A stretch of DNA of 64,000 nucleotides, taken from NCBI GenBank assembly GCA_017303905.1, contig JAFLBH010000005.1, forward strand, positions 1 through 64,000, written 5' to 3'. The number at the start of each line of letters is the position of its first letter. Position 1 is the stretch's first letter. Made by a program: the position numbers and the translations under genes. Below, piece after piece: positions 1 to 8,331 of the stretch. The notes below the pieces were generated by a model that was given only the letters and a program-made list of their open reading frames with translations, was not told the DNA's origin and searched no databases. This DNA is from Bacteroidota bacterium (lineage in GTDB: Bacteria; Bacteroidota; Bacteroidia; B-17B0; Aurantibacillaceae).

Positions 1-481
1 ATGTCTAAACACAATCCCTCAAGGGTATGATGAATCAGTTTCTCAACTAATATCATCTTCATGTGATAATCGTTTCTTCAACAAATTACCTGCTACATTT
101 TTGGCAATCATTTCCTTCAATGAACGTGTATATTTAAGTCAGCAATTTCAGATGAACAGTTGGCCGTCTCTTAAACCGCCCTTACTCATCAAAAACCCTT
201 TCTCAATACTTCAAATTAACGTCCCGCATAAAACGGGGTGGCAAAAGTATGAACGAAATCTCATTCCGCAAAATTTTTTGAGAAAATAATTCGAAAAAAA
301 CTTGTTTTTCAAGCAAATCATTAAAAATCAACTACTAAATCGTTCAAAATTTCGACCAATATTTTACTAAAAACGGCTAAAATTTACTCTAACCGGCAAA
401 TATTACCACTCTCCAATTCACAAACTTGTTTTTGATGATTTTTATGTTGTTGTTTGTGTTAATCAAAACGTACTTCATACT
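1..481. other. Stretch without a supported gene upstream of ssb
   Basis: No convincing gene is visible here on either strand. One plus-strand frame is open from the window edge to base 289, but its translation is rich in Ser, Pro, Asn and Ile, has no recognisable motif and lacks the composition of its neighbours, so I do not call it. In many Bacteroidota mutY precedes ssb, but I could not find a MutY end here on either strand. The last 200 bases are very AT-rich and probably contain the ssb promoter, although no clean box could be fixed. Confidence 0.5.
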
Positions 482-877
482 ATGGCAGGTGTAAACAAAG
501 TCATTTTAATTGGAAACTTGGGTAAGGACCCTGAATTAAAATATCTGGAAGGGAATATCGCCCGTGTAAATTTTAGTCTTGCAACTTCCGAATCATTTAA
601 AGACAAAAACGGTAATCGCATTGATCAAACCGAGTGGCATAACATTGTCATGTGGCGCACGCTTGCAGAAACAGCCGAAAAACTTTTAAAAAAAGGTATG
701 CAGGTTTATATTGAAGGCAGATTGCAAACCCGACAATGGAATGATAAAGACGGAAACAAACGCAGTACCACTGAAATTGTTGCCGACCAATTTGTAATTT
801 TACAACGCCGCGATCAAAATCAACAAAATTCCGGAGATTCTAACGAAGGCACAAACAGCAGTGATTTACCATTTTAA
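482..877 (+). CDS. ssb: Single-stranded DNA-binding protein
   Basis: This 131-residue protein binds single-stranded DNA during replication, repair and recombination. The N-terminal OB fold begins with the typical [20 protein letters not shown] pattern and runs to about residue 105, including the conserved EWHNIV stretch and [10 protein letters not shown] short Gln/Asn/Ser-rich linker leads to the acidic tip DLPF, the SSB C-terminal peptide that recruits partner proteins. Length and architecture are those of an ordinary bacterial SSB. The ATG at 482 gives the canonical N terminus. The 3' end overlaps the predicted start of gldD by 17 bases, so the two are probably co-transcribed, an arrangement familiar in Bacteroidota. 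Confidence 0.98.
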   Translation: MAGVNKVILIGNLGKDPELKYLEGNIARVNFSLATSESFKDKNGNRIDQTEWHNIVMWRTLAETAEKLLKKGMQVYIEGRLQTRQWNDKDGNKRSTTEIVADQFVILQRRDQNQQNSGDSNEGTNSSDLPF

Positions 878-1493
878 TTTGAAAACATTCTTAAAATATT
901 TTTTAGCACTCCTTACTCCTTGTTTATTGCTAACCGCATGCGAAGATGAAGATGATAAAATTTATTCGCCTAAACCGCGTGGTTATTTTAAAATTGATTT
1001 TCCGGAAAAGAAATACATTTCTTTCGATACAACTTGCCCTTATCGTTTCGAAATTCCTGCCTATGCAACTATAAGTAATGATAAACATAAAAACGCAGAG
1101 CCTTGTTGGTATAATATCAGCTTTCCGAAATTCGGAGCAACGATTCACTTAAGTTATAAAGCGGTAAATAATGACCTCAACGTTTTTCTGGAAGACTCCC
1201 GCAATTTTGCTATCCGTCATCAAATTAAAGCAACCGGTTTAGATGAATCTTTAGTGATAAGAGACAGCGCCAAAGTGTATGGTTTAGTTTACGATATTGC
1301 CGGTAACACTGCTTCATCCGTTCAGTTTTATCTTACCGACAGCACACATCATTTTTTAAGAGGCGCTCTATATTTTGATGCAGTTCCGAACATCGATTCA
1401 CTTAAAATCGTGATTGATTTTTTACGCGAAGATATTTTACATCTCGTAAAAACATGCGAGTGGAAATCCACCCCATCTGTTGCGAAAAAATAA
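861..1493 (+). CDS. gldD: Gliding motility lipoprotein GldD
   Basis: GldD is an essential component of Bacteroidota gliding and type IX secretion machinery, anchored as a lipoprotein. The sequence has an N-terminal hydrophobic signal ending in a lipobox (LLTAC near residue 27), an acidic spacer, and the family signature [18 protein letters not shown]. Length (about 210 residues) fits the family. The start is uncertain: GTG at 861 lies inside ssb, whereas TTG at 879 sits directly after the ssb stop and also leaves a complete signal peptide. In flavobacteria gldE usually lies between ssb and gldD; it is absent here, so ssb and gldD are directly joined. Confidence 0.93.
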   Translation: MIYHFNLKTFLKYFLALLTPCLLLTACEDEDDKIYSPKPRGYFKIDFPEKKYISFDTTCPYRFEIPAYATISNDKHKNAEPCWYNISFPKFGATIHLSYKAVNNDLNVFLEDSRNFAIRHQIKATGLDESLVIRDSAKVYGLVYDIAGNTASSVQFYLTDSTHHFLRGALYFDAVPNIDSLKIVIDFLREDILHLVKTCEWKSTPSVAKK

Positions 1494-1498
1494 TTTGA

Positions 1499-1945
1499 TT
1501 AATTAAAAACCCTTAAGGTATTACCATCAAAACTGGTTCCGTAAAGTTTTAATGGTAAGGTGGCTGGTCCTGACATTACAGCGCCATCTACAATTTGCCA
1601 TTTTGATCCGCTTATGGTATCCCTACATGTGAAATTGTCTGATTGAACCTTTGCGCGTGCTTCAAAATTATCAGCGTCGTAAGTTGAAGCACGCTCCAAT
1701 GCTACGAAATCTGTTTGTGATTTCCTGTAAACAATAATTCCGTGTATACCACCATTAAAATACATCCAACCTCCGGCAGTTTGCAATTTAAAATTTAATG
1801 GGTCATTTGGATAAATATTAAGATTAACAGGCGTGTACGGAATATTACTGTTATTCACTTGCTGCGCCTTCTTTTTACACGACAAAACCACTAGCAAGCA
1901 GATTACAAGCGCTGATACAATTTTTATTTTTTTAGGGAAAAACAT
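1499..1945 (-). CDS. Rieske-fold lipoprotein lacking cluster ligands
   Basis: This 148-residue protein starts with a lipoprotein signal (VLSC, Cys23, followed by KKK). The mature part resembles a small Rieske [2Fe-2S] domain. It has a first strand set near 40-60, a GGIHGIIVYR segment near 65-74, and at the C terminus the spacing GSKW...DGAV..GPATLPL, typical of the second Rieske box and the strand after it. The Cys-x-His pairs that hold the cluster are not present: the first box reads ERAST and the second has Ser where His is expected. It is therefore probably a Rieske-like fold that no longer binds iron. It converges on gldD with a 5-base gap. Confidence 0.75.
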   Translation of the reverse strand: MFFPKKIKIVSALVICLLVVLSCKKKAQQVNNSNIPYTPVNLNIYPNDPLNFKLQTAGGWMYFNGGIHGIIVYRKSQTDFVALERASTYDADNFEARAKVQSDNFTCRDTISGSKWQIVDGAVMSGPATLPLKLYGTSFDGNTLRVFN

Positions 1946-1993
1946 TTACAATTACTTCCTGTTAAAGCATTACCTTTACACAAATTTACAAAA

Positions 1994-3628
1994 ATGCAGG
2001 AACTCAACCAAAACGAAGTAAAACCTAAGAGCAACCCCTTGCTTCCACTTTACTTTTCAATTGTTTTGGTTATTGGGATTTTCGCGGGTTATTTTTTCTC
2101 CTTCGAAAATACAATTATCAGCGATAACTCGATGCCGGGTAAAAGCAATCCGTATCGTAAAATCAATAATTTATTAGATTATATAGAAGAACAATATGTT
2201 GACTCCATTAACAAAAAACAATTAGTGGAAAAAACGGTTACATCCATGTTGAAGAGTCTTGATCCGCACTCTGATTATATTCCCGCCGAAGATTTTAAAC
2301 ATGTGAATGAATCTTTACAAGGTAATTTTGAAGGCATAGGTATAGAATTCAATATTTACGGAGATACCATTCGTGTCATTACTCCCATTGCCGGCGGACC
2401 ATCCGAAAAGCTTGGTGTAAAAGCCGGTGATAAAATCATAAAGGTAGACGGGAAAAATGTAGCCGGTGTAAAAATAACGAATAAGGAAGTGTTTGATAAA
2501 CTTCGTGGAGAAAAAGGCTCGGTTGTTGTTGTTACTGTTTTAAGAAGCGGCGTTAAAAAAACAATCGACTTCAGTATTACACGCGATGAAATTCCACTTT
2601 ACAGCGTTGATGTTTCCTATATGGTTAAACCCGGCATCGGTTATATAAAAGTTAGCCGATTTGCTTCTACAACTTACGATGAATATCTCAAAGCTTTTAA
2701 TGATTTAAGCACTAAAGGGATGAAGAAATTAATCTTGGATTTACGTGGTAACCCGGGAGGATTTTTGAAAGCAGCCGTAGATATTGCCGACGAATTTTTA
2801 ACTAACGGTCTGCAAATTGTATACACGCAAGGTCGTGCCAACCCTAAAAAAACTTATAAAGCCAGTACACATGGAAGTTTTGAAAATAATCCGCTTGTAA
2901 TTTTAATTGATGAAGGAAGTGCCAGTGCCAGCGAAATTGTAGCCGGTGCAGTTCAGGATAATGATCGCGCGACCATAATTGGCCGTCGTAGCTTTGGAAA
3001 AGGTTTAGTGCAAGATCAGTTGGATTTACCGGATGGCTCTGCCATTCGCCTGACTATTGCGCGTTACTACACACCAACCGGAAGGTGTATTCAAAAACCT
3101 TATGACGAAGGCAATGAAGCGTATTACAATGAAGAAATCGAAAGATACAACGACGGAGAATTAGTACATGCCGATAGCTCTAAACTTGATAAGAGTAAGC
3201 AATACATTACACCGGGAGGGAAAATTGTTTACGGTGGCGGCGGAATTATGCCTGATATTTTTGTACCACTTGACACAGCAAAATACACTCCATTCGTAAA
3301 CCGGGCTTTTTATGCGGGTGTCATTAATACGTTTGCTTTTGAATATTGTGATAAACATCGTGCCGAATTGCTGAAAGCCTACTCGGCGGATAAATTTGTA
3401 AGTAATTATACCCTAAACGATAACGTGATGAATGAGTTTTTTACTTTTTCGAAAAACAAAAAAGTAGAAGGAACTCAAGCTGAATTTGAGAAAAGCAAAA
3501 CCAATCTAAAACAGCTGCTTAAAGCACTTATTGGCCGAAACCTTTTTGATAAAGACGCTTATTATCCTATCATTAACCAAACCGACAATAGCATTAAAAA
3601 AGCGGTTGAAGTTCTTGAAAAACCATAA
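1994..3628 (+). CDS. S41 family C-terminal processing peptidase
   Basis: This is a 544-residue serine protease of the CtpA/Prc family, which trims or degrades envelope proteins from their C termini. A single membrane anchor (about residues 18-36) places the enzyme in the periplasm. A PDZ domain follows (about 105-195), then the S41 core with the LDLRGNPGG stretch near 248. The catalytic Ser is in GSASASE (Ser311) and the Lys in SFGKG (Lys336), 25 residues later as in E. coli Prc. The C-terminal 150 residues form an additional helical region common in Bacteroidota homologues. The ATG at 1994 leaves a short cytoplasmic tail. The gene stands alone and ends inside a terminator-like hairpin. Confidence 0.95.
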   Translation: MQELNQNEVKPKSNPLLPLYFSIVLVIGIFAGYFFSFENTIISDNSMPGKSNPYRKINNLLDYIEEQYVDSINKKQLVEKTVTSMLKSLDPHSDYIPAEDFKHVNESLQGNFEGIGIEFNIYGDTIRVITPIAGGPSEKLGVKAGDKIIKVDGKNVAGVKITNKEVFDKLRGEKGSVVVVTVLRSGVKKTIDFSITRDEIPLYSVDVSYMVKPGIGYIKVSRFASTTYDEYLKAFNDLSTKGMKKLILDLRGNPGGFLKAAVDIADEFLTNGLQIVYTQGRANPKKTYKASTHGSFENNPLVILIDEGSASASEIVAGAVQDNDRATIIGRRSFGKGLVQDQLDLPDGSAIRLTIARYYTPTGRCIQKPYDEGNEAYYNEEIERYNDGELVHADSSKLDKSKQYITPGGKIVYGGGGIMPDIFVPLDTAKYTPFVNRAFYAGVINTFAFEYCDKHRAELLKAYSADKFVSNYTLNDNVMNEFFTFSKNKKVEGTQAEFEKSKTNLKQLLKALIGRNLFDKDAYYPIINQTDNSIKKAVEVLEKP

Positions 3629-3675
3629 AGTAGTTTAAAAGTGTTTAATTAAGTAACTAACACTTTATGGTTTTT
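3618..3675 (+). terminator. Long-stem terminator-like inverted repeat
   Basis: Perfect 13-base arms (AAAAACCATAAAG at 3618-3630 and its complement at 3663-3675) flank a 32-base AT-rich loop. The stop codon of the S41 peptidase gene lies in the left arm and the right arm ends in a run of T. It probably ends the protease transcript before the superoxide dismutase gene. The loop is longer than in a classical terminator. Confidence 0.55.
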
Positions 3676-3753
3676 ATCATAATTTAATTTTTAAAAACTC
3701 AATTAATACCTAACTTCGGGTATTCATTTATTAACCTTTAAAAACAAAAAAAT

Positions 3754-4365
3754 ATGGCTTTTGAATTACCAAAATTACCTTACGCATTTAATGCGTTGGA
3801 GCCGCATATCGATGCGCGTACCATGGAAATACATCATGGAAAACACCACAATGCTTACGTAACCAATTTAAATGCTGCAGTTACAGGAACAGATGCGGAA
3901 AAATTAAGCATCGAGGAAATTTGTAAAAATATTTCTAAGTATCCGGTGGCTGTTCGTAACAATGGTGGCGGACATTACAACCATACTTTATTCTGGAACA
4001 TCATGGCTCCAAACGCTGGTGGTGTACCAACCAATGAAGTTGGAAAAGCGATTGAAGCTGAATTTGGATCATTCGATAATTTCAAAACTCAATTTGCTCA
4101 AGCAGGTGCTACACGTTTTGGTTCTGGATGGGCTTGGTTATGCGTAAAAGAAGGAAAATTAGCAGTATGCTCTACGCCTAATCAAGATAATCCTTTAATG
4201 GATTTACCTGACACTTGTAAAGGCACGCCGGTATTAGGAATGGATGTGTGGGAACACGCTTATTACTTACATTACCAAAATCGTCGTCCGGATTATATCA
4301 GCGCATTTTTTAATGTTATTAACTGGAATAAAGTAAACGAACTTTATTTAGCGGCTAAGAAATAA
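3754..4365 (+). CDS. sodA: Superoxide dismutase, Fe/Mn family
   Basis: This 203-residue enzyme converts superoxide to oxygen and hydrogen peroxide. The metal ligands can be placed at His27, His77 ([10 protein letters not shown]), Asp164 and His168 ([12 protein letters not shown]). A glycine stretch precedes the second His, and Gln144 lies in NQDNPL of the C-terminal domain. That Gln position is the one typical of manganese enzymes, whereas iron enzymes carry it in the N-terminal domain, so a Mn or cambialistic enzyme is inferred. There is no signal peptide, so it is cytoplasmic. The gene is monocistronic with a strong terminator about 65 bases downstream. Confidence 0.97.
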   Translation: MAFELPKLPYAFNALEPHIDARTMEIHHGKHHNAYVTNLNAAVTGTDAEKLSIEEICKNISKYPVAVRNNGGGHYNHTLFWNIMAPNAGGVPTNEVGKAIEAEFGSFDNFKTQFAQAGATRFGSGWAWLCVKEGKLAVCSTPNQDNPLMDLPDTCKGTPVLGMDVWEHAYYLHYQNRRPDYISAFFNVINWNKVNELYLAAKK

Positions 4366-4366
4366 T

Positions 4367-4385
4367 CCTTCGACAAGCTCAGGAC
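4367..4385. repeat. CCTTCGACAAGCTCAGG-type interspersed repeat
   Basis: The sequence CCTTCGACAAGCTCAGGAC directly follows the superoxide dismutase stop. A diverged copy (CCTTCGATAAACTCAGGGA) occurs at 21414-21432 inside a terminator loop. Similar short elements are scattered in intergenic DNA of many bacteria; its role here is unknown. Confidence 0.6.
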
Positions 4386-4430
4386 TGGCGCTAAGTTCAT
4401 TTTGAATAACATTAAATTGTTTAATCTTTT

Positions 4431-4465
4431 AAAAAAGGGATTGTTTTCGCGACAATCCCTTTTTT
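4431..4465 (+). terminator. Rho-independent terminator after sodA
   Basis: A perfect 14-base stem (4431-4444 pairing with 4452-4465) encloses a 7-base loop TTTCGCG and is followed by a T-rich tract. It is the clear end of the superoxide dismutase transcript and could act in both directions because the left arm starts with six A. Confidence 0.9.
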
Positions 4466-4479
4466 ATTTTTGATTAACG

Positions 4480-4539
4480 TGTCACGTCGAGCGGAGTCGA
4501 GACGCGGCCTGATAGTTCTCGACTCCGCTCGAACTGACA
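4480..4539. repeat. REP-like palindromic element
   Basis: Fifteen-base arms CGAGCGGAGTCGAGA (4488-4502) and its exact complement (4517-4531) flank a 14-base centre, with outer TGTCA and TGACA matching at both tips. It is GC-richer than its surroundings and lies in the short gap between a terminator and the TM2-protein gene. Elements of this look are dispersed between genes in many Bacteroidota and are often mobilised by REP-associated transposases; none is encoded in this window. Confidence 0.75.
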
Positions 4540-4579
4540 TAAAATATGATTCATAAGCATACCGTTGACTCGATCTAAA

Positions 4580-4987
4580 ATGAAAAAAATCATTCTCATA
4601 CTTTTCACCCTTCTTTGCGCAAAGATAAATGCAGACAATGGGGTTATTGTTTATTGGGATAGTTGTCATACCGTTACTGAAGTAAGTGTGATTGAATTTA
4701 AAAACTTAGAAAAAGAAAGACCGCTTCCGATTTTAAAACGCTTAAGAGAAAAACAATTCAACCGACAAAAATTAACGGCAGCTCTTTTAGCATTTCCGTT
4801 TCCGTTTGGGATTGTTGGATTGCATCGAATTTATTTAGGAACCAAACCCTATGTACCTGTAGCGTATATCGCCAGCTTAGGCGGGATATTCGGAATACTA
4901 CCTCTGGTAGATTTTTTTGTAATACTTTTTGATAAGGATTTTGATTCTTACAAGAATAACGATAAAGTATTAATGTGGGTGAAATAG
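4580..4987 (+). CDS. TM2 domain-containing secretory-pathway protein
   Basis: This is a small membrane protein of 135 residues. It opens with an N-terminal signal sequence (MKKIILILFTLLCAKINADN), followed by a short extracytoplasmic part. Residues 75-125 form two membrane segments with the TM2 pattern: FPFPFGIVGLHRIYLG, a turn, then a second helix ending in DFF.ILFD. TM2 proteins are widespread but their function in bacteria is unknown. I chose the ATG at 4580 over an in-frame TTG at 4565 because the signal peptide then starts at once with Met-Lys-Lys. The gene converges on the mannose-1-phosphate guanylyltransferase gene with an 18-base gap. Confidence 0.8.
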   Translation: MKKIILILFTLLCAKINADNGVIVYWDSCHTVTEVSVIEFKNLEKERPLPILKRLREKQFNRQKLTAALLAFPFPFGIVGLHRIYLGTKPYVPVAYIASLGGIFGILPLVDFFVILFDKDFDSYKNNDKVLMWVK

Positions 4988-5005
4988 TCGGGTTAAAACA
5001 GAACT

Positions 5006-6094
5006 TTAAACGTAATTCTCGCCCTTTTGCACCTTCACATCATTCACAAAGTTTCGTATTTGCTGCTCGTCCTGCTTTTTGCAAATCATCAATACATCTT
5101 CCGACTCTACCACAATATAATCTTCCAAACCTTGTAACACCACTAATTTGTTTTTAGGTACTTGTACAATGCAGTTATTGCAATCGTACTGCATTACGTT
5201 TTTACCTACAATAGCGTTTTTATTATCATCGTGTTTTAAATGCGTATATAAAGAACCCCAGGTGCCTAAGTCGCTCCACCCGATGATAGAAGAACGTACA
5301 TAAACATTCTTCGCTTTTTCCATCACCGAATAATCGATAGAAATATTTTTACAGGTATTGTATGCCTTTTTTATAAAAGCTGCTTCATTCTTTGTATTGT
5401 AATCATCCCATCCTTCTTTAAACACATTCGCTAATTCAGGATCGTGAGTTTCCATTGCTTTGGTAATACTCTCTGTGCTCCAAATAAAAATTCCTGAGTT
5501 CCATAAAAAGTCGCCACTCTCCATGAAAAACTTTGCCATATCGTGGTCAGGCTTCTCAGTAAATGTTTTTACTTTATAAATACGCTTATCCTTTTCCTTT
5601 TTATCGGATTCTATAAACTGAATATAGCCATATCCGGTATCCGGACGAGTAGGTTTAATTCCTAAGGTTACCAAACAATCTTCTTTCTCGGCCTTTGCAA
5701 AACAAGAATTAATGGCTTTCACAAACGTATCTTCTTTTGTAATTAAATGGTCGCTTGGTGCTACGATTGTTATGGCTTTTGGATTTATCTTATGAATTTT
5801 ATAAGAAGCATACGCCACACAAGGCGCAGTGTTCTTACGAGAAGGTTCACATAAAATATTTTGCTTTGGTAATTTAGGAAGTTGCGTACTACACAGCTCT
5901 TCATACGAAGAACTCGTTACCACAAAAATATTTTCATTCGGACAAACACGCAATAATCGATCATAGGTTTGTTGCAATAAAGTGCGACCTGTCCCTAAAA
6001 TATCCAAGAACTGTTTAGGGTGAGAGCTAGTGCTCATTGGCCAAAAACGTGTACCAACGCCGCCGGCCATAATTATTGCATAGTGATTCTTCAT
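5006..6094 (-). CDS. manC: Mannose-1-phosphate guanylyltransferase
   Basis: The enzyme makes GDP-mannose from mannose-1-phosphate and GTP for glycan synthesis. The 362-residue protein opens with the nucleotidyltransferase signature AGGVGTRFWPMS (residues 10-21) followed by PKQFLDILG, the pyrophosphorylase motif and lysine of sugar-phosphate guanylyltransferases. Later blocks such as VAPSDHL, FTEKPD and WNSGIFIW are typical of the family. The isomerase domain found in longer bifunctional forms is absent. An open frame extends upstream to 6256, but the ATG at 6094 places the signature at the normal position and was chosen. It is transcribed divergently from the DEAD-box helicase. Confidence 0.95.
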   Translation of the reverse strand: MKNHYAIIMAGGVGTRFWPMSTSSHPKQFLDILGTGRTLLQQTYDRLLRVCPNENIFVVTSSSYEELCSTQLPKLPKQNILCEPSRKNTAPCVAYASYKIHKINPKAITIVAPSDHLITKEDTFVKAINSCFAKAEKEDCLVTLGIKPTRPDTGYGYIQFIESDKKEKDKRIYKVKTFTEKPDHDMAKFFMESGDFLWNSGIFIWSTESITKAMETHDPELANVFKEGWDDYNTKNEAAFIKKAYNTCKNISIDYSVMEKAKNVYVRSSIIGWSDLGTWGSLYTHLKHDDNKNAIVGKNVMQYDCNNCIVQVPKNKLVVLQGLEDYIVVESEDVLMICKKQDEQQIRNFVNDVKVQKGENYV

Positions 6095-6189
6095 AAGTTC
6101 GAGTCGCAAAAATATAAAAATTACAGTGTAAATTCCGTCTAAAATTGTTACTAAAACGTAAAAGATTAGGTATTTGGGTTTTATTAACC

Positions 6190-6197
6190 TATCTTTG
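6190..6197 (+). promoter_or_regulatory. Possible -7 box of the helicase promoter with long leader
   Basis: TATCTTTG fits the Bacteroidota -7 consensus TAnnTTTG. No TTG at the usual 17-23-base distance upstream is present, so support is partial. If used, the mRNA would carry a leader of roughly 110 bases before the ATG at 6312, which contains short complementary segments. Long structured leaders are common on cold-shock DEAD-box helicase mRNAs. Confidence 0.35.
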
Positions 6198-6311
6198 TGC
6201 CCGAAATCACTGTTTAGTGAGTTTAACTCGAGCGAATTTTGTCGGCCGTATGGCATTAACTGCGGAGTTGAATTTTCTGAAGCAGTTAATGTTTAATCTA
6301 AAATAAAAATT

Positions 6312-8186
6312 ATGACTTTTGAAGAACTAGGGCTTCACGCAAGCCTTATGCAAGCCATTAAAGATCTTGGCTACACAAATCCTACGCCTATTCAACAACA
6401 ATCTATTCCGTTGTTAACTACAACGCAAACCGATGTTGTTGCATTAGCACAAACAGGAACCGGTAAAACTGCCGCGTTTGGTTTTCCTATTTTAAACACT
6501 ATTGATGCAAGCGATAAAGATACGCAAGCATTAATCTTAGCGCCAACGCGCGAATTGTGTTTACAAATTACCAACGATTTAAAAAACTTCGGTAAATACG
6601 TTAAAGGTTTAAATATTACAGCTGTATATGGCGGCTCTAGTATTGTAAATCAGATTAACGAAATTAGAAACGGAGTACAAATTATTGTTGCTACACCCGG
6701 ACGTTTAGTTGATTTAATTGAACGCCGTGCGGTAAAATTACAAACCATCAACATCGTTGTACTGGATGAAGCGGATGAAATGTTGAACATGGGTTTTAAA
6801 GATGACTTAGATGTTATTCTTGAACAAACGCCTTCTACTAAAAACACTTGGTTATTTAGCGCTACTATGCCTAAAGAAGTAGAACGCATTGCGCGTAACT
6901 ACATGAGCAATCCTGCTGAAATAAGCGCGGGTAAGCGTAATGAAGGTGCAGAAAACATTAAACATATTTATTATTTAGTAAATCAACGCGATCGTTATTT
7001 AGCATTAAAGCGTATTGCCGATTTCTATCCGGAAATTTTCGGAATGGTATTTTGCCGTACCAAAGCAGAAACCCAACAAGTAGCCGATGCTTTAATTAAA
7101 GATGGTTACAGCGCTGATGCTTTACATGGTGATTTATCGCAATCGCAACGTGATTTTGTAATGAAACGTTTCCGTAACCGCACTTTACAAATGTTAGTGG
7201 CTACCGATGTTGCCGCACGTGGTATTGATGTGGATAATATTACACACGTTATCAATTACAATTTACCGGAAGATGTAGAAAATTATACGCACCGAAGCGG
7301 ACGTACAGCACGTGCGGGTCGTTCAGGTATGTCAATCGCTATTATTACTCCGAAAGAAACCGGAAGAATTAAAGACATTGAACGTATCCTAAACAAAAAG
7401 TTTGAAAGCGCGCCAATTCCTGATGGAGTTGAAGTATGCGAAAAACAATTGTTTCACTTGGTGAAAAAATTACACGATGTAGAAGTTCGTGATGAAGACA
7501 TCGAAAAATATTTACCAAAAGTTTATGAGGAATTAAAAGACCTTAGTAAGGAAGAAATCATTAAACGATTTATTTCAGAAGAGTTTAACCGTTTCTATGA
7601 CTACTACCAAAATGCGCCTGATTTAAATTCAGCGAAAGACGGTGGAAACAACAATAAAACGAAACGCTTCTTCGTAAATGTTGGTATGATGGATGGCTTT
7701 AATAAAAATTCTTTGAAAGAGTTTTTAGCTGAATCAGCAAAAGTACATTCGCGTATGGTATTTAATGTAGACGTTAAAAACAGTTTTTCGTTTTTTGAAA
7801 CCGAAAGTAAATTCGTTGATGATTTCATGTCGGTGAATAAATCCGGCATTGAATTTAATAACCGTAAAGTATCTCTTGAAATTTCCGAAAAACGTTACAA
7901 AGAAAGTAGCGGCGGCTCAGGTGGTGGCGATAGAAAATTTGGAGGCGGCCGTTCAGGCGGTGGTGACAGAAAATACAGCGATCGTAAATCATTTGGCGAC
8001 CGCAAATCATCAGGTGGCGATAGAAAATTCGGCGACAAAAAATACGGAGAGAAATCGTATGGCGATAAAAAGTTCAGCGATAAGAAACGCGATGGCGACA
8101 AAAAGCGTGATGGCGACTCTAAAGAAAAAAAATCATTTGGTTCGCGTGATGGCTTAAGCAGAAGACAACGCTACGCCAAGAAATAA
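6312..8186 (+). CDS. DEAD-box ATP-dependent RNA helicase (CsdA/CshA-type)
   Basis: This 624-residue helicase unwinds RNA duplexes, probably in ribosome assembly, mRNA decay and cold adaptation. Visible motifs are the Q motif (PTPIQ, 24-28), Walker A AQTGTGKT (46-53), PTREL (78-82), DEAD (150-153), SAT (181-183) and HRSGRTAR (325-332). A DbpA-like RNA-binding domain follows at about 453-530. The last 90 residues are a low-complexity tail of Gly, Asp, Arg and Lys repeats (GGDRKFGG, GDKK) that probably binds RNA nonspecifically. Repetition in the tail DNA creates open shadow frames on both strands. A strong terminator follows, and the gene is monocistronic. Confidence 0.96.
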   Translation: MTFEELGLHASLMQAIKDLGYTNPTPIQQQSIPLLTTTQTDVVALAQTGTGKTAAFGFPILNTIDASDKDTQALILAPTRELCLQITNDLKNFGKYVKGLNITAVYGGSSIVNQINEIRNGVQIIVATPGRLVDLIERRAVKLQTINIVVLDEADEMLNMGFKDDLDVILEQTPSTKNTWLFSATMPKEVERIARNYMSNPAEISAGKRNEGAENIKHIYYLVNQRDRYLALKRIADFYPEIFGMVFCRTKAETQQVADALIKDGYSADALHGDLSQSQRDFVMKRFRNRTLQMLVATDVAARGIDVDNITHVINYNLPEDVENYTHRSGRTARAGRSGMSIAIITPKETGRIKDIERILNKKFESAPIPDGVEVCEKQLFHLVKKLHDVEVRDEDIEKYLPKVYEELKDLSKEEIIKRFISEEFNRFYDYYQNAPDLNSAKDGGNNNKTKRFFVNVGMMDGFNKNSLKEFLAESAKVHSRMVFNVDVKNSFSFFETESKFVDDFMSVNKSGIEFNNRKVSLEISEKRYKESSGGSGGGDRKFGGGRSGGGDRKYSDRKSFGDRKSSGGDRKFGDKKYGEKSYGDKKFSDKKRDGDKKRDGDSKEKKSFGSRDGLSRRQRYAKK

Positions 8187-8200
8187 ATTTTAATACCTTT

Positions 8201-8230
8201 AAAAACCCCGAGCCAAAAGCCGGGGTTTTT
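8201..8230 (+). terminator. Rho-independent terminator after the helicase gene
   Basis: A perfect 10-base stem (AAAAACCCCG pairing with CGGGGTTTTT) with a 10-base loop lies 15 bases after the stop codon and ends in a T run. It ends the helicase transcript just upstream of the ECF sigma promoter. Confidence 0.92.
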
Positions 8231-8292
8231 CATTTTTTAACGTAAATAATTGATATTTAGCGATATAAATTTCAAATATATTCTATTTTTGC

Positions 8293-8322
8293 TGTAACAA
8301 AACCTCTTTACCATACGTCTTA
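8293..8322 (+). promoter_or_regulatory. Predicted ECF-sigma promoter of the sigma/anti-sigma operon
   Basis: TGTAAC at 8293-8298 and CGTC at 8316-8319 are separated by 17 bases, the layout of group IV sigma promoters (a -35 containing AAC and a -10 of CGTC). The identical motif pair with identical spacing precedes the GIN-domain operon at 9896. The expected transcription start is within a few bases of the ATG at 8332, so the message would be nearly leaderless. This is inferred from the shared motif, not from measured transcripts. Confidence 0.75.
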
Positions 8323-8331
8323 TTACTGTAA

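Noticed and set aside
2..289. Open frame on the plus strand from the window edge, candidate end of an upstream gene
   Set aside because: The translation has no recognisable motif, an unusual Ser/Asn/Pro/Ile-rich composition and no MutY-like or other expected features.
6173..6197. TTTG (6173) plus TATCTTTG (6190) as a complete helicase promoter
   Set aside because: The spacing is only 13 bases, outside the usual 17-23, so only the -7 box is kept as a weak candidate.
7849..8157. Frame in another phase inside the helicase tail
   Set aside because: It results from the repetitive Gly/Asp/Arg/Lys codons of the helicase C terminus.
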